A stretch of DNA of 10,508 nucleotides, from the NCBI GenBank assembly GCA_034440595.1, contig JAWXCH010000390.1:1-10508 (forward strand). The letters are read 5' to 3'. The notes under the pieces are model-generated. The model made no database searches. It saw only the letters and a list, made by a program, of their open reading frames with translations, and was not told the origin of the DNA. Shown in pieces: positions 1 to 5,998 of this stretch. The stretch comes from JAWXCH01 sp034440595 (GTDB lineage: Bacteria; Planctomycetota; Planctomycetia; Pirellulales; JALHPA01). The position numbers were made by a program, and so were the translations under genes. Position 1 is the first letter of the stretch, and the number at the start of each line of letters is the position of its first letter.

Positions 1-1427
1 ACGTAACCCGCCGAAAGGGACTTGCCGTCGCTGGAAAAACTGAAGTGCGAGATCGGCTGTCCACCGACCAATCCGCGAATGGCCTTACCGGCGTCCCTTC
101 CGTCCTTGTCGGTCGCCGGCAATTTCGACACGTCAAGCAGTTCGACCGCGTTAATCGATTTGGACCACGCCAAGGTCTTGCTGTCAGGCGAAAACAGTAC
201 CTGTGGTGCCGATGCCGTGATTCCCGGCGTGGCGGCACGGCGGGTGGCTAACTTTGGCTGAAAGCCAGCGACATCCCAGACGCGAACGGTGCCATCCACG
301 GCACTACTGGCTAGCAAACTCTGGTCCGGGCTGATTGCCACACGTCCCACTGATGCCAGATGTCCCGTGTCATCGCGCAATTGCTTGCCACTGGCCAGAT
401 CCCATTGCGTGAGAACATTGTCACTGGCACAAATCAATACATTGTCGTTCAGAAACTGCGGCATGGTCTGGGTCGTCGGCACTGAGAAACGAACGCTCAG
501 AGCCTTGGTCGCGGTGTCATAGACACTGATCTGCATTTTCTGATCCAGCACGGCAAATCGCTTGGAGTCAGGTGAAAATCCAACCCAGATGTATTGAGCG
601 CCTGAACCGGCGATGGAGTGAAGTTTGTTTTGTTCTTGCAAGTCGTACAGGGCGATCGATTGATCAACCATGCCTCCGCCAAACCATTTGCCGTCAGCCG
701 AATAGGCAATGGCCCCGGCAAATACACGCGGGCCAGTGACCGAGGGGACCGCTTTTGTCGATTCAACGTCCCAGGATTTAACTCCTTCGCGCGATGTGTG
801 ACCTGCCAGAGTGATCGTCTTACCATCCGCGCTGAACGCCGCGCTGGTCATACCGGAAAATTCGCCAGGAATTTCCGGCAGACGGCTGCCCGTCTCGACA
901 TCCAGGATCCGTAGCTTGTCCGCGCTCGGGCCGACCACTACCTTTTTTCGGTCGGGGCTGAGCGCTTTTAACGTAACTGTTCCCGGGGCATTGTACTGCG
1001 GCCAGGCGAGCGTTTTGGTTTTTAGATCCCAGCACTGAACGCGATTTTCACCCAGCAGCAGCAACTGCGTGCCGTTGGCGACATACTCAAGAATCTGGTC
1101 CCGTTGCCGGTTCGGGCGTGGAACTCTGACTCCATGTTGCAAGATGGACTCCGTCACGCCACTGTCGATATCACATTGATAGAAATTCGAATCAGCGTTG
1201 CAGCAAGAAATCACGCTCTTGCGATCTGGCGCGACCGTGAAGATCGAGATCAACCCCGGATGACGATATCGGCTGCTGCCAAATCGCCCGATAGCACCTT
1301 CCGGCAGCGGATTGCCCGATTGATCGAGACGCGGTGCCTTGGTCGTTTCGGCATCGGGGGATTGCAACGCGTTGGCGGGAACGAACGTGCAGCAGCCCAA
1401 GAACGCCGAGATCAAAAGCAATCGCAT
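1..1427 (-). CDS. Secreted WD40-repeat protein, 3' end outside window
   Basis: The reverse strand is open from an ATG at 1427 to the left edge, giving 475 codons with no stop, so the C-terminus is missing. The start has a good ribosome site (AAGGTGA, about 9 bases upstream). Residues 1-20 (MRLLLISAFL... ending PANA) form a signal peptide, so the protein is probably exported. Residues 41-56 carry LPEGAIGRFGSSRYRH, which I recognise as the entry motif of planctomycete WD40 proteins. Weak WD40 blades follow: repeated (F/I)S(P/A)D(G/S/R)K turns near 157, 199, 243, 285, 366, 413 and 465, and WD or YD strand ends near 133 (CWDL), 219 (SWDV), 261 (YDL), 303 (YDT), 342 (QWDL) and 384 (VWDV). This implies at least seven blades. 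Such propellers are binding scaffolds with no catalytic residues; the partner is unknown. The gene stands alone on its strand here. The WD40 assignment is firm; the cellular role is not known. Confidence 0.9.
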   Translation of the reverse strand, partial: MRLLLISAFLGCCTFVPANALQSPDAETTKAPRLDQSGNPLPEGAIGRFGSSRYRHPGLISIFTVAPDRKSVISCCNADSNFYQCDIDSGVTESILQHGVRVPRPNRQRDQILEYVANGTQLLLLGENRVQCWDLKTKTLAWPQYNAPGTVTLKALSPDRKKVVVGPSADKLRILDVETGSRLPEIPGEFSGMTSAAFSADGKTITLAGHTSREGVKSWDVESTKAVPSVTGPRVFAGAIAYSADGKWFGGGMVDQSIALYDLQEQNKLHSIAGSGAQYIWVGFSPDSKRFAVLDQKMQISVYDTATKALSVRFSVPTTQTMPQFLNDNVLICASDNVLTQWDLASGKQLRDDTGHLASVGRVAISPDQSLLASSAVDGTVRVWDVAGFQPKLATRRAATPGITASAPQVLFSPDSKTLAWSKSINAVELLDVSKLPATDKDGRDAGKAIRGLVGGQPISHFSFSSDGKSLSAGY

Positions 1428-1899
1428 GGTTGAATCACCTTCGTGATACTGGTTGAAAAAGAATGAATTCACTCAATCGCCGGACAATATCGAACGGGGG
1501 TGGATCGAACTGCGAGCGATAGATAGGTGAATGACAACTGGCGGGCAATACCGCAATTCTCCTATGCGGCCTTATTGAATATGATAGCTAAAGTGCGACA
1601 ATTCTGCGAACATTTTGCCCAGCCCAGTCGGTGGGGTATGCCAGATTCACCTTTTACCAGCCGAGGATCCAGGATATTCTGCGGTACCGGGGGAGCTAAG
1701 TCTGCTGCTATGAAATACGACAGATTAGGTGCAAAATTGTATGCGCACTGCGTCAATTGAGAAAATTCTGGGGTTTAGACCGCAGTGAAGTGGCGGATCA
1801 GTCCCCGGTGCTGTCAGAGCCGCTTTTACCAAAGCACTGCACTGGCAACAACATCCCCTGCCAGATCGACCATTTTGCCATTTGAATAGTGAGTTCAAC
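1428..1899. other. Intergenic spacer between WD40 gene and lgt
   Basis: About 470 bases separate the divergently transcribed WD40 gene and lgt, so both promoters should lie here. The ribosome site of the WD40 gene is at about 1436-1441 on the minus strand. I looked for -35/-10 pairs in both directions and found none convincing. Short overlapping ORFs on both strands at about 1527-1760 have no recognisable motif and no good ribosome site, so I do not call them. No tRNA, repeat array or terminator with a T-tract is visible. Confidence 0.6.
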
Positions 1900-3249
1900 G
1901 TGCTGCAAACGCTTTTTTATATTCCAACTAAAATCGGCGATGTTCCGCTTTTTGGACCAGGTGTCCTATTGGTCCTATGGGCCATCGGTTCCATCGGGTT
2001 ACTCGTCTGGCTGGTTCGCCGCCAAGGGTTCAATGCCGATACGCGCGCCTATTTACCGGTTCTGCTGCTGCTTGGGCTGGCCATTTATTTTCTGCCAAAG
2101 ATCGTCGGCGATACGCAAGGTCTGCCCGTTCGCGGGTATGGGGTCATGCTGCTGCTGGCGGTGGCCTCGTCCGTGGGGCTGCTAGTCGCGCGCGGCAAGC
2201 GCATCGGGATAGATCCTGAACTGATTTTCTCGCTGTCGTTTTGGCTCTTTGTGGCAGGGATCCTTGGTGCGCGCGTGTTTTTTGTGATTCAGTATTGGAA
2301 TGAGAGTTTTTACCAGACGACAAAGGACGGTTCTTTTGACTTTGGAGCTACCGTTCGAGCGGTGCTGAATATATCCCAAGGTGGTCTGGTCGTCTTTGGT
2401 TCGCTTATCGGAGGTGCCATCGCGGCATTAATTTTTATTCGCAAGCACAAACTGCCGACGTTGGTCATGGGAGACCTGATGGCTCCCTGCATTGTTCTCG
2501 GGATGGCTATCGGTCGCATCGGCTGCTTTCTAAATGGTTGCTGTCATGGAGCCGTTTGTGACTTGCCGTGGGCTGTGCAGTTTCCGCATGGCAGCGAGGC
2601 CTACGTCCAGCAGGTCGAAGATGGTAGTTTGCGTCCGTATGGAATTGTGTTTGCTGATCGTAGTTCCGCTCCTCCGAAGGTCGAGGCGGTCGAAGAAGGA
2701 ACCGCCGCTAAACTGAGTGGACTGCAAGTTGGCGAAACGGTGCAAAGTGTGCTTTTTCGAACAAATTCTTCTGCCGAGTGGAAATACAAACCAGTCTCCA
2801 CGGTGGCAGCGGCACGCGATGCACTCCGCCTCGCGACTGAACCAGGCCACCAAATTACGTTAGCGGTCGCCAAGGATGGGGGATATGTCCGACAACTGCC
2901 CGCGTGGAATGTTCCAGCAGTTCCACCGGTCAGCCTGCCCGTTCACCCGGCACAATTGTACAGCGCCATCGATGCATTCCTGCTGTTCTTTGTGCTGCTG
3001 GCTTATGAACCATTCCAGCGTCGCAACGGAGAGTTACTGGCGCTGCTATTAGTGCTACATCCGATTTCGCGATTCACTTTGGAGATTATCCGAGTCGATG
3101 AACCACCGCAGTTTGGCACGCCGCTGAGTATCTCGCAGTTGATCAGCATTCTGGCGGTCATCGGGGGATGCGTACTATGGCGCTACATACTTAGCAATGG
3201 GGTACCTGTTCCGCCGCGGAATTTTCCCACCAGGCCGCAACCTATTTGA
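1900..3249 (+). CDS. lgt: Prolipoprotein diacylglyceryl transferase (Lgt) with PDZ-like insertion
   Basis: Lgt is an inner-membrane enzyme that moves diacylglycerol from phosphatidylglycerol onto the lipobox Cys of prolipoproteins, the first step of lipoprotein maturation. I chose the GTG at 1900 (449 aa, GTGAG 6 bases upstream); a TTG at 1882 would add six residues but has no ribosome site. Residue numbers are from the GTG. The core starts near residue 75 (LPVRGYG). The signature loop is GRIGCFLNGCCHG (205-217), with the conserved Arg 206 and Asn 212 but Cys where many Lgts have Asn and Glu. HPAQLYSA lies at 349-356, and SRFTLE (390-395) supplies the Arg and Glu matching R239/E243 of E. coli Lgt. 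The His expected in the GGxxxHGG segment (E. coli H103) is Phe 166. Two extra features make it longer than usual enzymes of about 260-300 aa: about 70 N-terminal residues with two membrane segments, and about 100 residues (244-340) resembling a PDZ domain. Paralog A follows 73 bases downstream and may be cotranscribed. Confidence 0.93.
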   Translation: MLQTLFYIPTKIGDVPLFGPGVLLVLWAIGSIGLLVWLVRRQGFNADTRAYLPVLLLLGLAIYFLPKIVGDTQGLPVRGYGVMLLLAVASSVGLLVARGKRIGIDPELIFSLSFWLFVAGILGARVFFVIQYWNESFYQTTKDGSFDFGATVRAVLNISQGGLVVFGSLIGGAIAALIFIRKHKLPTLVMGDLMAPCIVLGMAIGRIGCFLNGCCHGAVCDLPWAVQFPHGSEAYVQQVEDGSLRPYGIVFADRSSAPPKVEAVEEGTAAKLSGLQVGETVQSVLFRTNSSAEWKYKPVSTVAAARDALRLATEPGHQITLAVAKDGGYVRQLPAWNVPAVPPVSLPVHPAQLYSAIDAFLLFFVLLAYEPFQRRNGELLALLLVLHPISRFTLEIIRVDEPPQFGTPLSISQLISILAVIGGCVLWRYILSNGVPVPPRNFPTRPQPI

Positions 3250-3255
3250 TCCGCA

Positions 3256-3282
3256 CTTCTGGTAGTCAATTTCTAGAAGTAT
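3256..3282 (+). other. Small inverted repeat after lgt
   Basis: ACTTCT and AGAAGT form a perfect 6-base inverted repeat around a loop of roughly 13 bases, a few bases after the lgt stop. There is no T-tract, so it is not a canonical intrinsic terminator. It could be a weak attenuator between lgt and paralog A, or chance. Confidence 0.2.
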
Positions 3283-3322
3283 TCGACGGTGCATAAACAA
3301 CTGAAAGACGCCAGATAGCTGT

Positions 3323-3958
3323 ATGAGAGTCCAAGGATTCCAACGATTGTCAGTACCAGACGAGTTGCCGACTAGAACGCAACCAATCAGTGCGCCAGTT
3401 GCGCTGCTTCTCGGCGGTATTCTGTTCTGTGTGGTATTGTTTTGCGGCTGCGTGAATCAGCAAACGGAGGGCACCGCAACCGTCTATACATCGAGCAAGG
3501 CAATCGTGGTATTCATTATCGTAATGGGGGCGTTTATCTGTCTGCTCGGGATCCGCGTACTCCGTATCAAAGAGGGAAAACGTTGGGCTTGGCGAATTGT
3601 TGCGACCCTGTTTTTTCTGATCGGCATCGGGATTTCTGCCTTCATGGTGCCACTGGTCCTTTATGAATCGGTACGGATTGATGACCAGGAGATTGTGATC
3701 CAATCGCAGCAGTCGTCTCGCGAAGTCACAATCCGCTACGATGAAATCGCCAGAGTCCAGGCCACAGCAATGCGTACTGAGCACCCGCGAGACTGCTCGA
3801 AGTTCTGGCTGATCGTGCATTTGAAGGATGGACGGCAACAAGAGCTGATCGTCAACGATCTGCTGTCCGCGGCGCTACCGCAACTGCTCGAGAAACTAAA
3901 ACAGCACCAGATTCCGCTGATCGATCCGGAAAATCTCCCCAGGGTAACTGAGCGTTGA
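3323..3958 (+). CDS. Membrane protein of unknown function, paralog A (possible lipoprotein)
   Basis: I do not recognise a named family for this 211-aa protein. It has a polar N-terminus (1-24), a hydrophobic segment at 25-42 ending in the sequence FCGC with Cys 43, then two more membrane segments (about 60-80 and 89-113). A soluble C-terminal domain of about 95 residues begins at YESVRIDD and contains short alternating beta-like strands, the segment KFWLIVHLKDGR (160-171) and a final helix (LPQLLEKLKQHQ). Cys 43 followed by VNQQ resembles a lipidation site, but Phe at -3 is not standard lipobox. The strand-rich domain with a terminal helix is reminiscent of bacterial PH-like domains of multi-pass proteins; this is an impression only. 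Paralog B at 5417-5995 matches along nearly the whole length, including GCVNQQ-EGTATVY and VNDLL-AALPQL. The gene follows lgt by 73 bases and ends 24 bases from the stop of htrA, which faces it. The ribosome site is weak. Confidence 0.82.
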   Translation: MRVQGFQRLSVPDELPTRTQPISAPVALLLGGILFCVVLFCGCVNQQTEGTATVYTSSKAIVVFIIVMGAFICLLGIRVLRIKEGKRWAWRIVATLFFLIGIGISAFMVPLVLYESVRIDDQEIVIQSQQSSREVTIRYDEIARVQATAMRTEHPRDCSKFWLIVHLKDGRQQELIVNDLLSAALPQLLEKLKQHQIPLIDPENLPRVTER

Positions 3959-3982
3959 CCTGCGGCACGGTGTTTCGCCTGA

Positions 3983-5176
3983 TCAAGACTCTCCGGCGAT
4001 TAGTCGCAGGCGAATTTCGACTTCTTGCTTGTCGCGAATTACCGTCAGAATGACCTCTTCGCCGGGACGTTTGTTTTCGATGATATCCAGAAAATCGTCG
4101 GCACCGGCAATCTTTTGACGATCGACGGCGATGATCGTATCCGCCGCGCTACGATCGAGAGTTTCGGTTTCATACACAAATGGTCCCTGGCGTTTCTTTT
4201 GACGAACGACGCGAATGGCTCGCATGCCCGCCTTCTCGGCAGGTCCGCCGGGAGTCAGCGCGGCAATCACCAAACCGCGATCCGTTTCAAAGACTCGTTC
4301 GATACCAGTGTCAGGCCGGATCACATGCCCCCGCTCGATTAGTTGCGGCACCACACGCGTGATCGTGCTGACCGGTAGCGCAAAGCCGACGCCGGTGTTC
4401 TGTCCGGTCTTGCTGGCGATTGCCGTGTTGACGCCAATCAACCGACCGCGACTGTCCAATAATGGTCCGCCCGAGTTGCCAGGATTGATGGCCGCATCGA
4501 TCTGAATGATCGATTTCAGGCTCCGTTTGTTGCGCGTTGGCAGGGTGCGATTGACGCTTGAGACGATCCCGACCGTCATCGTTCTCTCCAGGCCAAACGG
4601 GTTGCCAATGGCAAACACTCGCTGCCCAACACGCAGGCGCGACGAATCGCCAAATTGAATCGGGATCAAGATTTCCGCAGGGGCGACAATCCTCAGCACC
4701 GCCACATCGCTGGCCGGGTCGCGGCCAACCAGTTTAGCTTCGTACGACTGTCCATCATGCAGCGTGACTTCGATTTCGCGAGCACCTTCGACGACATGAA
4801 AGTTGGTTAGGATGTGGCCGTTGCGGTCCAGAATGGTGCCAGATCCGGTCCCTTCCGCCGTCGATTCAAATAGCATCGTCTGATTGACGATCTTAGTACT
4901 GATGTTCACGACGCTGCGATTGACGGTTTCGTACACGGCAATATTGACCCGTTCTTCCGCCGTCAGTTCATCCGCAGGCATGCCAGCAGGAAAGCCAGCA
5001 ACAGGTATACCCGCCGGTTGTGGACCCCGTTGAGGCGGTTCCTCGAGCGGAGGAAGTTGCTGAAATTCATCGGCAGCCAGATTGGCGATGGGAGAGGGTA
5101 CGTATTGCAGCAGGCTGACGATCACTGCGCCACATAGCGCCGAGACCAGGCAGAGGGAGAGTTTTTCGCGTGTCAT
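3983..5176 (-). CDS. HtrA/Deg-family serine protease, trypsin-like plus one PDZ domain
   Basis: HtrA/Deg proteases degrade misfolded envelope proteins. I chose the ATG at 5176 (397 aa); a TTG at 5188 would add four residues, and neither has a clear ribosome site. Numbering is from the ATG. Residues 6-26 are one hydrophobic segment, either a signal peptide or a membrane anchor as in DegS. A proline- and glycine-rich linker (about 40-70) follows. The trypsin-like domain carries the full catalytic triad: His 127 in TNFHVV, Asp 157 in SDVAVL and Ser 235 in GNSGGP, so it should be active. A single PDZ domain occupies about 296-393 (GLVIAALTPGGPAEKAGM... DTIIAVD). The loop between AGM and DTIIAVD is about 25 residues longer than in E. 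coli DegP, as in some HtrAs of other phyla. It is flanked by paralogs A and B. Divergent transcription from paralog B allows joint control. Which of degP, degQ or degS it corresponds to cannot be decided. Confidence 0.95.
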   Translation of the reverse strand: MTREKLSLCLVSALCGAVIVSLLQYVPSPIANLAADEFQQLPPLEEPPQRGPQPAGIPVAGFPAGMPADELTAEERVNIAVYETVNRSVVNISTKIVNQTMLFESTAEGTGSGTILDRNGHILTNFHVVEGAREIEVTLHDGQSYEAKLVGRDPASDVAVLRIVAPAEILIPIQFGDSSRLRVGQRVFAIGNPFGLERTMTVGIVSSVNRTLPTRNKRSLKSIIQIDAAINPGNSGGPLLDSRGRLIGVNTAIASKTGQNTGVGFALPVSTITRVVPQLIERGHVIRPDTGIERVFETDRGLVIAALTPGGPAEKAGMRAIRVVRQKKRQGPFVYETETLDRSAADTIIAVDRQKIAGADDFLDIIENKRPGEEVILTVIRDKQEVEIRLRLIAGES

Positions 5177-5304
5177 AGGAATAGCCAATGATATTGGAGC
5201 TTTCGATTTAGATCGACCAATGCGACTGAGATCCTCGATCTGCTACCATATACAACATTTCAGCCGATTTGGCGAGACAATTCGATCTTCCTGCATCACT
5301 ACCA

Positions 5305-5340
5305 TGCTGTCACAAAACTGCCACACTGTTTGTCACAGCA
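5305..5340. promoter_or_regulatory. Imperfect 12-base inverted repeat, candidate operator
   Basis: The arms TGCTGTCACAAA (5305-5316) and TTTGTCACAGCA (5329-5340) are complementary at 11 of 12 positions and are separated by 12 bases. Because the mismatch is at the centre of TGTCACA, this heptamer is also repeated directly, 23 bases apart (5308 and 5331), about two helical turns. The right arm overlaps the -35 candidate of paralog B, a position where a bound repressor would block RNA polymerase. As an RNA it could also fold into a stem-loop, but no T-tract follows. The binding protein is unknown. Confidence 0.4.
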
Positions 5341-5358
5341 GAGCAACTGGCCGGTAAT
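5330..5358 (+). promoter_or_regulatory. Sigma70-type promoter candidate for paralog B
   Basis: TTGTCA (5330-5335, five of six matches to TTGACA) and GGTAAT (5353-5358, four of six matches to TATAAT) are spaced by exactly 17 bases. Transcription would start near 5365, giving a leader of about 50 bases that includes the AGGAGG at 5401-5406. Planctomycete promoters are poorly characterised, so this is a pattern match only. Confidence 0.4.
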
Positions 5359-5416
5359 TGGATAGAGCGGGGCAGACATCCATGAAGTACTCAGGAAACC
5401 AGGAGGAAATCATTCG

Positions 5417-5995
5417 ATGCAATGCCGGAACTCCAAACAATTGCGATTGCTTAGGCTTGCTTTGCTCACCGGTTTGCTACTGTGTAGCGGGTGCGTAAAT
5501 CAACAAATTGAAGGCACGGCAACCGTTTACAGGTCAAGCATCGGCGTAGCGGTGTTCGCCGTGATTTTTGGACTGCTGTGCTGCGCGTTTGGAATCTGGT
5601 TACTTCGCCATCCCAGAGGGAATCGCTGGATACTACGAACATTGACTGCGATTTTGTTTGTTCTTGGTATTGGCTTGCCCACAATCCTTTTACGCACGGT
5701 TTTGCACGAGTCGGTACATATCGACACCGAAGAATTTGTAATTAACGCGCGAAAGACAGGTTACCGCCCAGAAATCCGCATTCGTTACAACGAAGTCGCT
5801 CAAGTAACCGCTTATGCACAGCGTAAGCAGCGCTCGACAGGTTATTCGCGATTCTGGTTGGTCGTCGACTTCAAAGATGGTCGACAGGAAGAATTGACCG
5901 TGAACGATCTGCTGACTGCGGCCTTGCCACAGCTTCGCGAAAAACTGTCGCAGCACAATGTGCCGCTTAAATTCCCAGAAAATCTGCCCCCGTAA
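5417..5995 (+). CDS. Membrane protein of unknown function, paralog B (possible lipoprotein)
   Basis: This 192-aa protein has no family I can name but is clearly a paralog of the product at 3323-3958. The start is secure: a perfect AGGAGG lies 10 bases before the ATG. The N-terminus is shorter than in paralog A, a basic stretch (1-13), a hydrophobic core (14-22) and LCSGC with Cys 26, which looks like a lipoprotein signal peptide although Cys at -3 is unusual. VNQQ-EGTATVY follows the Cys in both proteins. Two membrane segments (about 42-63 and 71-92) precede a soluble C-terminal domain (about 98-192), with RFWLVVDFKDGR at 145-156 and VNDLLTAALPQL at 162-173. If Cys 26 is lipidated, the domain after the second further membrane segment should be periplasmic; if it is not cleaved, the topology flips. 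The 3' end lies 3 bases from the stop of the facing C25 peptidase gene, so the two transcripts probably overlap. Confidence 0.85.
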   Translation: MQCRNSKQLRLLRLALLTGLLLCSGCVNQQIEGTATVYRSSIGVAVFAVIFGLLCCAFGIWLLRHPRGNRWILRTLTAILFVLGIGLPTILLRTVLHESVHIDTEEFVINARKTGYRPEIRIRYNEVAQVTAYAQRKQRSTGYSRFWLVVDFKDGRQEELTVNDLLTAALPQLREKLSQHNVPLKFPENLPP

Positions 5996-5998
5996 GCG

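Larger units (their letters stand above)
5177..5416. promoter_or_regulatory. Divergent control region between htrA and paralog B
   Basis: This 240-base spacer must hold the start signals for htrA (leftward) and paralog B (rightward). On the paralog B side it contains an inverted repeat (5305-5340), a promoter candidate (5330-5358) and a perfect AGGAGG ribosome site at 5401-5406, 10 bases before the ATG. On the htrA side there are two small hairpins, TCGAT/ATCGA near 5203-5216 and AGATC/GATCT near 5230-5242, which would lie in the htrA leader. I found no convincing -35/-10 pair for htrA. Confidence 0.5.

Noticed and set aside
1527..1760. Overlapping ORFs on both strands in the WD40-lgt spacer
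   Set aside because: Both are short, mutually overlapping and without recognisable domains or ribosome sites.
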